This document shows positions 18,440 through 33,402 of a DNA stretch of 64,000 nt, piece after piece (position 1 is the stretch's first letter; the number at the start of each line of letters is the position of its first letter). The translations under genes were made by a program, and so were the position numbers. The notes under the pieces were generated by a model, which ran no database searches, was not told the origin of the DNA, and saw nothing but the letters and a program-made list of their open reading frames with translations. Source of the DNA: Halomonas salipaludis (GTDB lineage Bacteria > Pseudomonadota > Gammaproteobacteria > Pseudomonadales > Halomonadaceae); assembly GCF_002286975.1 (NCBI RefSeq), contig NZ_NSKB01000003.1, forward strand, positions 556,224-620,223. The letters are read 5' to 3'.

Positions 18440-18680
18440 CCCTTGGTGAGGGGCGCCGAGGACAGGTCGAAAGGGAGGTTCTTCGCCATGGGTGAGGAGT
18501 GTTGCTCCGAACGGGCTGGCCATGGATGGCCAGCACCGGCCCTGCAAGCGGAGCAGGATGCGAGAGCGAAGCCAGGGCGAAGGTAGCGCCCAGGGACGGG
18601 TTTACAGCGCCTCCCTGTAGGCCTGCCCTCGGATCAGCCCCGGGAAAGGCCAGCCTGGCTGGGGTGCTAGGCTCAAGGTG
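18440..18680. repeat. hairpin-rich intergenic element, REP-like
   Basis: The dapB-carA gap holds several inverted repeats: CTGGCCAT-GG-ATGGCCAG (about 18523-18540) and CAGGGA...TCCCTG enclosing GGTTTACAGCGCC (about 18592-18618). The wording resembles a mosaic intergenic repeat that I recall from several halophilic gammaproteobacteria, but only one copy is present here, so its repeat status cannot be proved from this window. Confidence 0.45.
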
Positions 18681-18786
18681 GTAGCCAGGTGGGGCTGAAT
18701 CCTGTAACATTCCAAAAATTTTGGCCGGGCGCCGGATGCTGCATCCACCATAGCGCTTGTTGAGTCGGCCACGGGCACACCGAGCA

Positions 18787-18921
18787 ATGACAACAAGCGG
18801 GATGAAACCGGTCTTTCAGGTTTCGTCCCGCTTTTTTACGGCTCGCCTGCCGCGTGACCCAGCCTGGCGCCCGCCCTTGAAACATCTGTCGGATGAGCGT
18901 GACTCGTCGGCGGTCTCTTAA
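18787..18921 (+). CDS. possible carA leader peptide overlapping an intrinsic terminator
   Basis: A 44-codon frame starts at ATG 18787 ([17 protein letters not shown]) and runs through the terminator hairpin at 18797-18837, ending 20 bp before the carA start. A translated leader frame crossing a terminator is the arrangement of pyrBI-type attenuation in E. coli. The ribosome binding site is weak and coding potential is unproven; it could equally be a chance frame. Confidence 0.3.
   Translation: MTTSGMKPVFQVSSRFFTARLPRDPAWRPPLKHLSDERDSSAVS
18797..18837 (+). terminator. intrinsic terminator or attenuator in the carA leader
   Basis: GCGGGATGAAACC pairs with GGTTTCGTCCCGC (one G-T pair) around a nine-base loop, followed by six T residues. 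It lies 435 bp after dapB and about 105 bp before carA, so an attenuator for carAB is at least as likely as a dapB terminator. Confidence 0.85.
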
Positions 18922-18941
18922 GAGCATGGGAGGAAGTTGCG

Positions 18942-20087
18942 TTGAACAGATCCGCGATATTGGCCTTGGAAGATGGCAGCGTATTCCACGGCACCGCGAT
19001 CGGCGCCGATGGGCAAACCAGCGGTGAGGTGGTGTTCAATACGGCCATGACCGGCTATCAGGAGATTCTCACCGACCCCTCCTACACCCGACAGATCGTC
19101 ACCCTCACCTATCCGCATATCGGCAATACCGGCGTCAACGCCGAGGACGTCGAGTCCGACGCCATCGCCGCCGCCGGCCTGGTGATCCGCGACCTGCCGC
19201 TGCTGGCCAGCAGCTTCCGCTGCGAGCAGTCGCTCTCCGACTACCTCAAGAGCCAGAACGTGCTCGGCATCGCCGACATCGACACCCGCCGCCTGACCCG
19301 CATTCTACGCGACAAGGGCTCGCAGAACGGTGCGATCCTGGCCGGCGTTGATGCCGAAGGTGACGACGCCGTCGAGCGTGCCCTGGCCGCAGCCCGCGCC
19401 TTCCCCGGCCTCAAGGGCATGGACCTGGCCAAGGTGGTCTCCTGCCAGACGTCCTACGAATGGAGCGAGGGCGAGTGGACCCTAGGGCAAGGCTATGCCG
19501 ACACCACGCAGGGCGAGCGCCCCTTCCACGTGGTGGCCTACGACTACGGCATCAAGCGCAACATCCTGCGCATGCTCGCCTCGCGCGGCTGCCGCCTGAC
19601 CGTGGTGCCGGCCCAGACCCCGGCCAGCGAGGTGCTGGCGATGAAACCCGACGGCGTGTTCCTGGCCAACGGCCCCGGCGACCCCGAGCCCTGCGACTAT
19701 GCCATCAAGGCCATCGGCGAGATCCTCGAGACCGAGTTGCCGGTGTTCGGCATCTGCCTCGGTCACCAGTTGCTGGCGCTGGCTAGCGGCGCCAAGACGC
19801 TGAAGATGAGCCACGGCCACCACGGCGCCAACCACCCGGTACAGGACCTCGACAGCGGCCAGGTGATGATCACCAGTCAGAACCACGGCTTCGCCGCCGC
19901 CGAGGCGAGCCTGCCGGCCAATCTGCGTGCCACGCACCGCTCGCTGTTCGACGGCACCCTGCAGGGGATCGAGCGTACCGACCGGCCGGCGTTCAGCTTC
20001 CAGGGCCACCCCGAGGCGAGCCCCGGGCCGCGCGACGTGTCGCCGCTGTTCGACCGCTTCGTCGAGATGATGAAGGCACGCCGCTGA
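18942..20087 (+). CDS. carA: carbamoyl-phosphate synthase small (glutaminase) subunit
   Basis: A 381-residue subunit that hydrolyses glutamine and passes ammonia to CarB. N-terminal domain with [16 protein letters not shown] and [21 protein letters not shown]-terminal class I amidotransferase domain with the nucleophile Cys in [12 protein letters not shown] (about residue 270) and the His/Glu pair in [11 protein letters not shown]. It starts at TTG 18942, with GGGAGGAA 6-13 nt upstream; a UUG start is also known for E. coli carA. It feeds pyrimidine and arginine synthesis and forms an operon with carB (55-bp gap). Confidence 0.97.
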   Translation: MNRSAILALEDGSVFHGTAIGADGQTSGEVVFNTAMTGYQEILTDPSYTRQIVTLTYPHIGNTGVNAEDVESDAIAAAGLVIRDLPLLASSFRCEQSLSDYLKSQNVLGIADIDTRRLTRILRDKGSQNGAILAGVDAEGDDAVERALAAARAFPGLKGMDLAKVVSCQTSYEWSEGEWTLGQGYADTTQGERPFHVVAYDYGIKRNILRMLASRGCRLTVVPAQTPASEVLAMKPDGVFLANGPGDPEPCDYAIKAIGEILETELPVFGICLGHQLLALASGAKTLKMSHGHHGANHPVQDLDSGQVMITSQNHGFAAAEASLPANLRATHRSLFDGTLQGIERTDRPAFSFQGHPEASPGPRDVSPLFDRFVEMMKARR

Positions 20088-20142
20088 GCGCCGGCCCTCA
20101 CCACTGAGTCCGTTCTTTCACCGATTTGCCGCGGGAACCGTC

Positions 20143-23369
<3,227 letters not shown>

Positions 23370-23373
<4 letters not shown>

Positions 23374-23846
23374 ACAAGGTCCCGATGACCGTCGCAGGCG
23401 AGCAGCGCCTGCGTGAAGAGCTCGATCAGCTCAAGGGCGTCGAACGGCCCAAGGTGATCAATGCCATCGCCGAGGCGCGTGAGCATGGCGATCTCAAGGA
23501 GAATGCCGAGTACCATGCCGCTCGCGAGCAGCAGGGCTTTATCGAAGGGCGCATTCAGGAGATCGAAGGCAAGCTCGGGAGCGCCCAGGTGATCGACGTC
23601 ACCAAGCTGCCCAAGACCGGCAAGGTGATCTTCGGCGTGACCGTGGCGCTGCTCAATCTGGATACCGACGACGAGGTGGTCTACCGCATCGTCGGCGAGG
23701 ACGAGGCGGACATCAAGGCCGGCCGGATCTCGGTCACCTCACCCATCGCCCGCGCGCTGATCGGCAAGGAGGAGGGGGACGCGGTGGTGGTCAACACCCC
23801 CGGCGGCGAGGTCGAGTACGAGATCCTCAGCGTCGAGCATCTCTGA
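23370..23846 (+). CDS. greA: transcript cleavage factor GreA
   Basis: A 158-residue factor. The N-terminal coiled coil (residues 1-75) carries the acidic tip in [20 protein letters not shown], which enters the RNA polymerase secondary channel and stimulates cleavage of backtracked RNA. The C-terminal FKBP-like domain starts around 80. It overlaps the end of carB by four bases, so it is expressed at least partly with carAB, as in Pseudomonas. A bidirectional terminator follows. Confidence 0.97.
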
Positions 23847-23880
23847 CCCAAGCTCGAAGCCTTAAGCTGGAAGCTTGAAG

Positions 23881-23918
23881 AAAAAACACCCCGCGACCAT
23901 GGCCGCGGGGTGTTTGGT
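23881..23918. terminator. bidirectional terminator between greA and yhbY
   Basis: AAACACCCCGCG pairs with CGCGGGGTGTTT around an eight-base loop, with A residues before and T residues after, so it can serve both convergent genes. Confidence 0.85.
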
Positions 23919-23943
23919 ATCTGAAGGTGCTACATCATGCTGG

Positions 23944-24006
23944 CTTCCAGCTTCCAGCTTCCAGCTTCCAGCTTCCAGCTTCCAGCTTCCAGCTTCCAGC
24001 TTCCAG
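23944..24006. repeat. nine perfect tandem copies of the 7-mer CTTCCAG
   Basis: Exactly 63 bp of CTTCCAG units lie just beyond the greA terminator and end 15 bp before the yhbY stop. One or two degenerate copies in the opposite orientation (AAGCTGGAAGCTTGAAG) lie on the other side of the terminator at about 23864-23880. Seven-base units will change copy number by slippage. Confidence 0.95.
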
Positions 24007-24021
24007 CTCGCGCGAAGCGCG

Positions 24022-24348
24022 TCAGTGCCGCCCGTGGTGGCCCTCGAAGCGCTTGACGTTGGAGAGCTTGGGGTTGGCCTTGGGGTTGTGGCGGTAGAGC
24101 AGGGCCACCTTGCCGATGGTCTGGATGCGTACGGCACCGCTCTGAGTCACCAGCTCCTCGAGCATCGCGGCGCGGTCGTCGCGCTCGGCCAGGGCCAGCT
24201 TGATCTTGATCAGCTCGTGGTCGTTGAGCGCCCGCTCGAGCTCGGCGAGCACGCCCTCGGAGATGCCGTTCTCGGACACCGTGACCACCGGGTTGAGGTG
24301 GTGGCCGATGCTGCGAAATGCTTTCTTTTGTGCCTGTGACAAGCTCAT
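24022..24348 (-). CDS. yhbY: YhbY family RNA-binding protein (CRM domain)
   Basis: A 108-residue single-domain protein: MSLSQAQKKAFRSIGHHLNP, then VTVSENGISEGVLAELERAL and a C-terminal part with QTIGKVALLYRHNPKANPKL. CRM-domain proteins of this kind bind pre-50S ribosomal particles; the precise role in assembly is not settled. Start chosen at the ATG at 24348, which matches the family; an ATG at 24366 would add six residues. It is divergent from rlmE and convergent with greA, the usual order. Confidence 0.93.
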   Translation of the reverse strand: MSLSQAQKKAFRSIGHHLNPVVTVSENGISEGVLAELERALNDHELIKIKLALAERDDRAAMLEELVTQSGAVRIQTIGKVALLYRHNPKANPKLSNVKRFEGHHGRH

Positions 24349-24460
24349 GGTATCTTGAGGGTCCAAAGTTGCGCTGAACCCGCCATGTTACGGCGAAAGC
24401 GGCGCGTGCGAAAGCCTCCCTCCGCTACTCTTCGAACCGACATCAGAACCAGGTGATGCC

Positions 24461-25135
24461 GTGGGCCGCTCTACCCGCTCCAGCAAGTCCTCTTCGCCCG
24501 CTGCGGCTGCTGCGCGCGGCGCCAGCAAGACCAGCAAAGGCTGGTTGAAAGAGCACTTCGACGACCAGTACGTGCAGCGCAGCTGGCAGGATGGCTACCG
24601 CAGCCGGGCCAGCTACAAGCTGCTCGAGCTGGACGCCAAGGACGCCTTGCTGCGTCCGGGCATGGCGGTGATCGACCTGGGCGCGGCGCCCGGCGGCTGG
24701 AGCCAGATCGCCGCGGAAAAGGTCGGCCCAGAGGGGGTGGTGATCGCCTCGGACATCCTCGAGATGGACGCTCTGGCCGGGGTCGACTTCATCCACGGCG
24801 ATTTTACCGAGGAGGCGGTGCTCGAGGCGATCCTCGCGGCACTCGATGGGCGCCCGGTAGACCTTGTGATGTCCGACATGGCCCCCAATATGAGTGGTAT
24901 GGCCGCCATCGATCAGCCCCAGGCGATGTATCTCGTCGAGCTGGCGCTGGATCTGGCGCAGCAGACCCTGAGGCCGGGCGGCCGGTTCGTGGCCAAGGTC
25001 TTTCAGGGCGAAGGATTCGACGACTACCTCAAGGCGCTGCGCAGCAGCTTCGGCAAGGTGGTCACTCGCAAGCCGGACGCTTCCCGGGCGCGCTCCCGTG
25101 AGGTTTACCTGCTGGCGGAGCGATTTCGTGGTTGA
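24461..25135 (+). CDS. rlmE: 23S rRNA (uridine-2552) 2'-O-methyltransferase
   Basis: A 224-residue FtsJ-family enzyme that methylates U2552 in the A loop late in 50S assembly. SAM-binding motif [20 protein letters not shown] at about 70-90; the K-D-K-E catalytic tetrad is represented by [17 protein letters not shown] and [10 protein letters not shown]. It starts with GTG at 24461 (AGGTGATG upstream). The extra Ser/Ala-rich N-terminal 25 residues are slightly longer than in E. coli. It precedes ftsH as in most gammaproteobacteria; a 159-bp gap separates them. Confidence 0.95.
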   Translation: MGRSTRSSKSSSPAAAAARGASKTSKGWLKEHFDDQYVQRSWQDGYRSRASYKLLELDAKDALLRPGMAVIDLGAAPGGWSQIAAEKVGPEGVVIASDILEMDALAGVDFIHGDFTEEAVLEAILAALDGRPVDLVMSDMAPNMSGMAAIDQPQAMYLVELALDLAQQTLRPGGRFVAKVFQGEGFDDYLKALRSSFGKVVTRKPDASRARSREVYLLAERFRG

Positions 25136-25294
25136 GCGGATAGCGTCAGGCTACCGCCACGATAGACAGACACCCGCAGACAAGTGTGGCAATGTCGATC
25201 GACGAGCATGGATGTGGTTGAACGCCCGCATCTGCTGTAGTGTCGAAGACCTATGCCCGCTTGGCAGTCCGTTTTCAGCAATGAGGGTACTCCC

Positions 25295-27286
<1,992 letters not shown>

Positions 27287-27305
27287 GCATCCGTCAGCCA
27301 TGTAG

Positions 27306-27327
27306 CGAGGCGCCGCAAGGCGCCTCG
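27306..27327 (+). terminator. hairpin after ftsH
   Basis: CGAGGCGCC-GCAA-GGCGCCTCG is a perfect nine-pair stem with a GCAA tetraloop; only a weak T-rich tail (GTTGCGTTGCG) follows, so termination may be partial. Confidence 0.55.
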
Positions 27328-27438
27328 TTGCGTTGCGTTACGACCCGCCACAGCGCGGCTTGCGCCTTGCCGAGGGGCTGATTAGAGTGAACGCCTTTGC
27401 CTGGCCGCGCGAGCCACGCACAGCATCAGGATCACTTC

Positions 27439-28296
27439 ATGAGCGATAGCAGCGCCGTACTGCACTGTGGGCGGCACCGTCTCGACCTCTCCTATCCCCG
27501 AGTGATGGGGATTCTCAATGTCACCCCGGACTCGTTTTCCGACGGCGGCCGCCATATCGTCGTCGATGATGCGCTGCGCCACGCCGAGCGCATGCTGGCC
27601 GAGGGCGCGGCGATCATCGACGTCGGCGGTGAGTCGACGCGTCCCGGCTCACGGCCGATCCCCGCCCAGCAGGAGCTGGATCGCGTGGCACCGGTGGTCG
27701 AACGGCTGGTGCGCGAACTCGATGCGCTGATCTCGGTAGACACCAGCAGTCCCGAGGTCATGCGCGGAACCGCAGCGCTCGGCGCCGGCATGCTCAATGA
27801 CGTGCGCGCACTGCGCCAAGAGGGCGCGCTGCAGGCGGCGGCACGCAGCGGTTTGCCGGTGTGCGTGATGCACCTGCTGGGTGAGCCCAGCGACATGCAG
27901 CGCGCCCCGCACTATGCTGAGCCAATAGAAGAGGCGGTGGCGCAGTTTCTCGCCGAGCGCATCGACGCCTGCGAGGCGGCCGGGCTCAAGCGCGAGCGGC
28001 TGATCCTCGACCCGGGCTTCGGGTTCGGCAAGACCGTCGAGCATAACCTGCGCCTGCTGCGGCGTATGCAGCACCTCGAGACGCTGGGGCTGCCGCTGCT
28101 GGTGGGCATGTCGCGCAAGAGCATGATCGGCAAGGTGCTTGAGCGGCCGGTGGAGGAGCGCCTGCCCGGCGGACTGGCGCTGGCGGCGCTGGCCGTCGAG
28201 CGCGGCGCGCGCATACTGCGCGTTCACGATGTGGGGCCCAGCGTGGACGCCGTCAACATGACATGGGCTGTGCTACAGGAAGGCTTGGAACCATGA
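27439..28296 (+). CDS. folP: dihydropteroate synthase
   Basis: A 285-residue TIM-barrel enzyme that joins p-aminobenzoate to the pterin pyrophosphate in folate synthesis; it is the sulfonamide target. Signatures: [15 protein letters not shown] near residue 20, [11 protein letters not shown] near 60, and [15 protein letters not shown] near 195. The ATG at 27439 gives a normal N-terminus. The stop overlaps the glmM start (ATGA). The partner folK is elsewhere in this window (45.5 kb). Confidence 0.97.
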   Translation: MSDSSAVLHCGRHRLDLSYPRVMGILNVTPDSFSDGGRHIVVDDALRHAERMLAEGAAIIDVGGESTRPGSRPIPAQQELDRVAPVVERLVRELDALISVDTSSPEVMRGTAALGAGMLNDVRALRQEGALQAAARSGLPVCVMHLLGEPSDMQRAPHYAEPIEEAVAQFLAERIDACEAAGLKRERLILDPGFGFGKTVEHNLRLLRRMQHLETLGLPLLVGMSRKSMIGKVLERPVEERLPGGLALAALAVERGARILRVHDVGPSVDAVNMTWAVLQEGLEP

Positions 28297-29639
28297 GCAA
28301 ACGCTATTTCGGTACCGACGGGATTCGCGGCACGGTGGGGGAGTACCCCATCACCGCCGACTTCATGCTCAAGCTTGGCTGGGCGATGGGGCGGGTGCTG
28401 ACCGAGGAGGGGAGTGCCAAGGTGTTGATCGGCAAGGATACCCGCATCTCGGGCTATATGTTCGAGTCGGCCCTGGAGGCCGGCCTCTCGGCGGCAGGGG
28501 TGGACGTCTCGCTGCTGGGGCCGATGCCGACCCCTGGCATCGCCTACCTGACCCGCACCTTTCGCGCCGACGCCGGGATCGTCATTTCGGCCTCGCACAA
28601 CCCCTTCGCCGATAACGGCATCAAGTTCTTCTCCGCCGAGGGCACCAAGCTGCCGGACGCACTGGAGTCGCGCATCGAGGCGATGCTCGAGGAGCCGTTG
28701 ACTACGGTGGACGCCGCCGAACTTGGCAAGGCGGTGCGCATCAACGATGCGCCGGGGCGCTACATCGAGTTCTGCAAGTCGACCATTCCCGATCGGCTCA
28801 GCCTGCATGGCCTGAAGATCGTCCTCGACTGCGCCCACGGTGCCACCTACCACATCGCCCCCAGCGTGTTCCGCGAGCTGGGCGCCGAGGTCAGCCTGAT
28901 CGGTGCCAACCCCGATGGTCTGAATATCAACCAGGAGGTTGGCTCGACCTATCCGGCGGCGCTGCGCGCGGCGGTGATCCAGCAGGGCGCTGATCTGGGC
29001 ATCGCCTTCGATGGCGACGGCGACCGGGTACTGCTGGTCGACGCCGACGGCCGCGAGATCGACGGCGACGACATCCTCTATCTGATCGCCCGCGATCGCC
29101 ACGGCCGCGGCGAGCTGGGCGGCGGCGTGGTCGGCACGCTGATGTCCAACTTCGGGTTGGCTGCGGCGCTGGAGACGATGGGGGTGCCCTTCGAGCGCGC
29201 CAAGGTCGGCGACCGCTACGTGATCGAGAAGCTCAACGCCAACGGCTGGCAGCTGGGCGGCGAGTCCTCCGGGCATATCGTCTGCGGCCACGTGCAGACC
29301 ACCGGCGACGGCATCGTCTCGGCGCTGCAGGTGGTGGCGATCATGGTGCGCGAGGGTGTGCCGTTGGCGAGCCTGCTGACCGGGCTGGAAAAGGCGCCCC
29401 AGGCGCTGATCAACGTACGCCTGACCCAGGGCACCAATGCCAAGGCAGTGATGGAGAAGCCGGCGCTGCAGGCGGCAGTGGTTGCGGTCGAGGAGGTGCT
29501 GGGCGACCAGGGCCGGGTGCTGCTGCGGCCGTCGGGTACCGAGCCGCTGATTCGGGTGATGGTCGAGGGGCGCCCGCATCTCGACGTAGAGGGGCTGGCG
29601 CGGCGCCTGGCCGGCGATGTCGAGGCGCAGCTGGCCTGA
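28293..29639 (+). CDS. glmM: phosphoglucosamine mutase
   Basis: A 448-residue alpha-D-phosphohexomutase that converts glucosamine-6-phosphate to glucosamine-1-phosphate for UDP-GlcNAc (peptidoglycan and LPS). It has the N-terminal FGTDGIRG motif, the phosphoserine loop [14 protein letters not shown] with Ser101, the metal loop [12 protein letters not shown] at about 240, the sugar-binding [10 protein letters not shown] at about 325 and the phosphate-binding [12 protein letters not shown] near the C-terminus. Overlaps folP by four bases, as in most proteobacteria. Confidence 0.97.
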   Translation: MSKRYFGTDGIRGTVGEYPITADFMLKLGWAMGRVLTEEGSAKVLIGKDTRISGYMFESALEAGLSAAGVDVSLLGPMPTPGIAYLTRTFRADAGIVISASHNPFADNGIKFFSAEGTKLPDALESRIEAMLEEPLTTVDAAELGKAVRINDAPGRYIEFCKSTIPDRLSLHGLKIVLDCAHGATYHIAPSVFRELGAEVSLIGANPDGLNINQEVGSTYPAALRAAVIQQGADLGIAFDGDGDRVLLVDADGREIDGDDILYLIARDRHGRGELGGGVVGTLMSNFGLAAALETMGVPFERAKVGDRYVIEKLNANGWQLGGESSGHIVCGHVQTTGDGIVSALQVVAIMVREGVPLASLLTGLEKAPQALINVRLTQGTNAKAVMEKPALQAAVVAVEEVLGDQGRVLLRPSGTEPLIRVMVEGRPHLDVEGLARRLAGDVEAQLA

Positions 29640-29723
29640 ATCACGGCTCGGGTTGTCAAGCCGCGGTTGTCATGCTAGGGCCGCTCCTATACCATTTCGC
29701 TCCATCTTGAGGGAGGACAGCTG

Positions 29724-30473
29724 ATGCGTGCGCCGCTGATTGCCGGCAACTGGAAGATGAACGGCTCCACCGAGCTGGTCGAGGCCTTCGGCCGTGCTTT
29801 TTCCGAGGCGCGCTTGCCGAGTGGCGTCGAGGTGGTGATTCATCCGCCGTTCCCCTACCTCGAGGCGGCACGGCGGGCCTTCGCCGCAACGCCGCTGGGG
29901 CTCGGCGCGCAGACCCTCAATCCGCTGCATAGCGGTGCGCGCACCGGTGAGGTCAGCGGTGCCATGCTCAAGGAGTTCGGCGTCGGCTATGTGCTGGTCG
30001 GCCACTCCGAGCGTCGCCAGCTTTACCGCGAGAGTGATGACGACGTCTACGACCGTCTGATCGCCGCGCTGAGCGCCGATATCCGGCCCATTCTATGCGT
30101 TGGCGAAACCCTCGAAGAGCGCGATGCCGGGCGCACCGAGGAGGTGGTGCTGCGCCAGGTCGGGCACGCCATGGCGCGACTAGAGCCGGCCCAGCGGGCG
30201 CGGCTGGTGATCGCCTATGAGCCGGTCTGGGCAATCGGCACCGGGCGCACCGCAACGCCGCAGCAGGCGCAGGACGTGATGGCCGCGATCCGCGCCTATC
30301 AGGCGGGCTATGACCGCGACCTCGCCGCGCGCCTGCCGCTGCTCTACGGCGGCAGCATGAATGCCAGCAACGCGGCTGAGCTATTGGCTCAGCCGGACAT
30401 CGACGGCGGCCTGGTGGGCGGTGCTTCGCTCAAGGTCGACGATTTTCTAGCCATTTGTCAGTCAGCAGGTTGA
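29724..30473 (+). CDS. tpiA: triosephosphate isomerase
   Basis: A 249-residue TIM barrel. It starts MRAPLIAGNWKMNGS with the catalytic Lys; the electrophilic His is in VLVGHSERRQLY (about 95) and the catalytic base Glu in AYEPVWAIGTGRTAT (about 165), followed by the phosphate loop LYGGSMNASNAAEL. It interconverts glyceraldehyde-3-phosphate and dihydroxyacetone phosphate. GAGGGAGG upstream of the ATG is an excellent ribosome binding site. secG follows after 4 bp. Confidence 0.97.
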   Translation: MRAPLIAGNWKMNGSTELVEAFGRAFSEARLPSGVEVVIHPPFPYLEAARRAFAATPLGLGAQTLNPLHSGARTGEVSGAMLKEFGVGYVLVGHSERRQLYRESDDDVYDRLIAALSADIRPILCVGETLEERDAGRTEEVVLRQVGHAMARLEPAQRARLVIAYEPVWAIGTGRTATPQQAQDVMAAIRAYQAGYDRDLAARLPLLYGGSMNASNAAELLAQPDIDGGLVGGASLKVDDFLAICQSAG

Positions 30474-30477
30474 ACCC

Positions 30478-30837
30478 ATGCAAGTAGCCATTCTCATGAT
30501 TCACGTGGTGATCGCCATCACCCTGGTTGCGCTTATCCTGCTGCAGCAGGGCAAGGGCGCCGAAGCCGGCGCCGCCTTCGGCGGCGGTGCCTCTCAGACG
30601 GTGTTCGGTTCGCGCGGCTCTGGAAGCTTTCTCGCCAAGTTCACCGCGCTGCTTGCCGCCTCCTTCTTCGTGACCTCGATGGCGCTGGCCTACTTCGCTA
30701 CCCAGGCCAGCCAGGCGCCGGAAGCGGGGATTCCCGATTCGCGCTTGATCGAGCAGCAGCAGGGCGTACCAACCCTTGACGATGAGGCCGCGGACATGGA
30801 TAATACCGCGCCAGTGCTCGAGGAAAGCAGCGACTAA
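30478..30837 (+). CDS. secG: protein-export membrane protein SecG
   Basis: A 119-residue subunit of the SecYEG translocon. Two membrane segments (about 3-22 and 52-75) flank the conserved cytoplasmic loop LLQQGKGAEAGAAFGGGASQ. The C-terminal 35 residues are acidic and presumably periplasmic or flexible. It is four bases after tpiA and just before a tRNA-Leu gene, the same arrangement as in Pseudomonas and E. coli relatives. Confidence 0.95.
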   Translation: MQVAILMIHVVIAITLVALILLQQGKGAEAGAAFGGGASQTVFGSRGSGSFLAKFTALLAASFFVTSMALAYFATQASQAPEAGIPDSRLIEQQQGVPTLDDEAADMDNTAPVLEESSD

Positions 30838-30867
30838 CTGGCGCTGCCGATTCAGTACTCCCCTGTT

Positions 30868-30954
30868 GCCGAAGTGGTGGAATTGGTAGACACGCTATCT
30901 TGAGGGGGTAGTGACCTTACGGTCGTGCGGGTTCAAGTCCCGCCTTCGGCACCA
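30868..30954 (+). tRNA. tRNA-Leu (anticodon GAG)
   Basis: Acceptor stem GCCGAAG/CTTCGGC with encoded CCA; the anticodon loop TTGAGGG reads GAG, and a long variable arm (TGACCTTACGGTCG) marks a class II leucine tRNA. It lies 30 bp after secG and is probably co-transcribed with it. Confidence 0.97.
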
Positions 30955-31046
30955 AAACCTGAAGCACGCGCCAGGCGCGGATTTCAGTAGCAAGAGTGGC
31001 ATCGGCGATAGCGGCCGGCCCAGGGTGGTTTGCTCAATGAGCTTCC

Positions 31047-31075
31047 TTGACGCTGGATAGCCCGCTAGCTATACT
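31047..31075 (+). promoter_or_regulatory. sigma-70 promoter of the initiator tRNA gene
   Basis: TTGACG at 31047-31052 and TATACT at 31070-31075 with a 17-bp spacer. Predicted start about 31082, seven bases before the tRNA. Confidence 0.8.
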
Positions 31076-31088
31076 CGCCGACCTGTGA

Positions 31089-31165
<77 letters not shown>

Positions 31166-31215
31166 TCTTGGATCTGATGCAATCAGGGGCCGAGTTGGTA
31201 TGAAAGGTTTCTTGT

Positions 31216-31245
31216 AAAAGGCCCCTTCCAGTGAAGGGGCTTTTT
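31216..31245 (+). terminator. intrinsic terminator after tRNA-fMet
   Basis: AAGGCCCCTTC-CAGT-GAAGGGGC followed by five T residues. It separates the tRNA from rimP; partial read-through or a separate rimP promoter must feed the operon. Confidence 0.85.
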
Positions 31246-31373
31246 GTTAGCAGCTCATCTGTTGACCGTTCATTCGTTAACAGCCCGTGCTGATAGCACG
31301 CCAATCAGCCACCTAGCTGTCTCTTCATCTCCTGGCCAGGTGCCTGACGCAACGGCTGTAGGAGTCTTCGTCT

Positions 31374-31835
31374 GTGGCAATCAAGGACGCCGCGCTACAC
31401 GCGCTAATCGAGCCGGTGGTGACCTCCATGGGTTTCGAGCTGTGGGGGATAGACTATCTTTCTCAGGGCAAGCACTCCCGGCTGGTGATCTATATCGACG
31501 GTCCCGAGGGGGTGACGGTCGAGAACTGTGCAGACATCAGCCGGCAGGTTAGCGCCGTGTTCGACGTCGAGGATCCGATCGCCGGGGAATATCGTCTCGA
31601 AGTGTCTTCTCCCGGCATGGATCGGCCGCTGTTCTCCCTCGATCATTTCGAGCGCTACGCCGGACACGTCGTGGCACTCAAGCTACGCGCCCCCTACGAG
31701 GGACGTCGCAAGTATCAGGGCTTGCTGGCCGGCATCGAAGGCGATGACGTGCTGCTACAGCTCGACGGTGAAGAGTACTGCTTTCCCATCGACGGCATCG
31801 ATCAGGCACGCGTCGTGCCGCAGTTCGAGGAGTGA
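31374..31835 (+). CDS. rimP: ribosome maturation factor RimP
   Basis: A 153-residue 30S assembly factor with the two-domain RimP pattern: ALIEPVVTSMGFELWGIDYL at the N-terminus, then GVTVENCADISRQVSAVFDV, and YRLEVSSPGMDRPLF near residue 80, followed by the SH3-like C-terminal domain. It starts with GTG at 31374, preceded by AGGAG 8-12 nt upstream. First gene of the nusA-infB operon. Confidence 0.94.
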   Translation: MAIKDAALHALIEPVVTSMGFELWGIDYLSQGKHSRLVIYIDGPEGVTVENCADISRQVSAVFDVEDPIAGEYRLEVSSPGMDRPLFSLDHFERYAGHVVALKLRAPYEGRRKYQGLLAGIEGDDVLLQLDGEEYCFPIDGIDQARVVPQFEE

Positions 31836-31881
31836 GGCCGGTGGCGATGAATAAGGATAGGTTTTCTGGCGAGGCAAAGGC

Positions 31882-33375
31882 ATGAGCAAAGAGATTCTGA
31901 CGGTCGTAGATGCGATCTCGAACGAAAAGGGCGTGCCCCGTGATGTGATTTTCGAGGCCGTGGAAGCAGCCCTGGCCAGCGCGTCGCGCAAGCGCTTCGA
32001 GCAGGAGGAGGCCACGGTGCGGGTCAAGATCGACCGCGCCACCGGCGACTACGACACTTTCCGCTTCTGGACCGTGGTCGAGGACGACGAGTTCGAGACC
32101 CCGGATCATGAGATCAAGCAGAGCATCGCCGAGCAGCGCGATCCGCCGCTGGCGCTTGGCGACGTGGTCGAGGAGAAGATCGACAACGCCGTCTTCGGGC
32201 GCATCGCGGCACAGACCGCCAAGCAGGTCATCGTGCAGAAGGTGCGCGAGGCCGAACGCGCCGAGGTGGTTCGCCAATACACGGACCGTGAGGGCGAGCT
32301 GGTTGCCGGCATCGTCAAGAAGACCACCCGCGACGGTCTGATCATCGACCTGGGCGACAACGCCGAGGCGTTTCTGCCGCGCGGCGAGATGATTCCCGGC
32401 GAGCGCTACCGTATGAATGAGCGGGTGCGTGCCCTGCTGGTCAAGGTCGACGCTGAGGCGCGCGGCTCGCAGCTGATCCTGTCGCGTACCTGCCCCGAGC
32501 TGATCATCGAACTGTTCAAGATCGAGGTGCCGGAAATCGCCGAGCAGCTCATCGAGATCAAGGGTGCGGCGCGCGATCCGGGCTCGCGGGCCAAGATCGC
32601 GGTCAAGACCAACGACCGCCGCATCGATCCGGTCGGCGCCTGCGTCGGCATGCGCGGCTCGCGGGTTCAGGCCGTGTCTACCGAACTGCAGAATGAGCGG
32701 GTCGATATCATCCTGTGGGATGACAACCCCGCCCAACTGGTGATCAACGCCATGGCCCCGGCCGACGTTGGCTCGATTCTGGTCGACGAGGACAGCCACG
32801 CGATGGATGTCGCGGTGGCCGAAGACAACCTCGCTCAGGCCATCGGTCGCAGCGGGCAGAACGTACGCCTGGCGTCCGAGCTGACCGGCTGGCGGCTCAA
32901 TGTGATGACCGAAGAAGAAGCCGAGGGCAAGCGCGAGCAGGAGATCGACAGCCTGGTCGAGCACTTTATCAACCACCTCGAAATCGACGACGAGCTGGCA
33001 CGCATCCTGGTCGAGGAGGGCTTCACCTCGCTGGAGGAGATCGCCTATGTGCCGCTCGAGGAGATGCTCGAGATCGAGGAGTTCGACGAGGATCTCGTCG
33101 AAGAGCTGCGCGCACGCGCCAAGGACGAGCTGTTGAACCTGGCCATCGCCTCCGAAGAGGAGCTCGACGGCGCCCAGCCGGCCGAGGACCTTCTCGAGAT
33201 GGACGGCATGGAGCGTCATCTGGCCTTTATTCTGGCCAGCCGGGGGATCGTCACGATGGAGGACCTTGCCGAGCAGTCCGTCGATGATCTCAAGGACATC
33301 GAGGGTGTGGACGAGGAGCGCGCCGCGGCACTGATAATGACTGCCCGTGCGCCTTGGTTCGAGAGCGAACAGTAA
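31882..33375 (+). CDS. nusA: transcription termination/antitermination factor NusA
   Basis: A 497-residue RNA polymerase-binding factor. N-terminal domain (1-130), S1 domain (about 135-200, starting [20 protein letters not shown]), two KH domains (about 225-345, with [15 protein letters not shown] and [19 protein letters not shown]), and two acidic C-terminal repeats rich in Glu/Asp (about 360-495), as in E. coli. It modulates pausing, termination and antitermination. Located between rimP and infB in the usual operon. Confidence 0.97.
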   Translation: MSKEILTVVDAISNEKGVPRDVIFEAVEAALASASRKRFEQEEATVRVKIDRATGDYDTFRFWTVVEDDEFETPDHEIKQSIAEQRDPPLALGDVVEEKIDNAVFGRIAAQTAKQVIVQKVREAERAEVVRQYTDREGELVAGIVKKTTRDGLIIDLGDNAEAFLPRGEMIPGERYRMNERVRALLVKVDAEARGSQLILSRTCPELIIELFKIEVPEIAEQLIEIKGAARDPGSRAKIAVKTNDRRIDPVGACVGMRGSRVQAVSTELQNERVDIILWDDNPAQLVINAMAPADVGSILVDEDSHAMDVAVAEDNLAQAIGRSGQNVRLASELTGWRLNVMTEEEAEGKREQEIDSLVEHFINHLEIDDELARILVEEGFTSLEEIAYVPLEEMLEIEEFDEDLVEELRARAKDELLNLAIASEEELDGAQPAEDLLEMDGMERHLAFILASRGIVTMEDLAEQSVDDLKDIEGVDEERAAALIMTARAPWFESEQ

Positions 33376-33402
33376 TCAGGTCACGGGCTCAGGAGGGTCG
33401 TA

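Noticed and set aside
23944..24006. CRISPR array
   Set aside because: Units are 7 bp with no spacers and no cas genes nearby; it is a simple tandem repeat.
23862..24137. Minus-strand frame containing SWKLEAG heptapeptide repeats
   Set aside because: The peptide repeat is the translation of the CTTCCAG tandem array and overlaps a terminator and yhbY.
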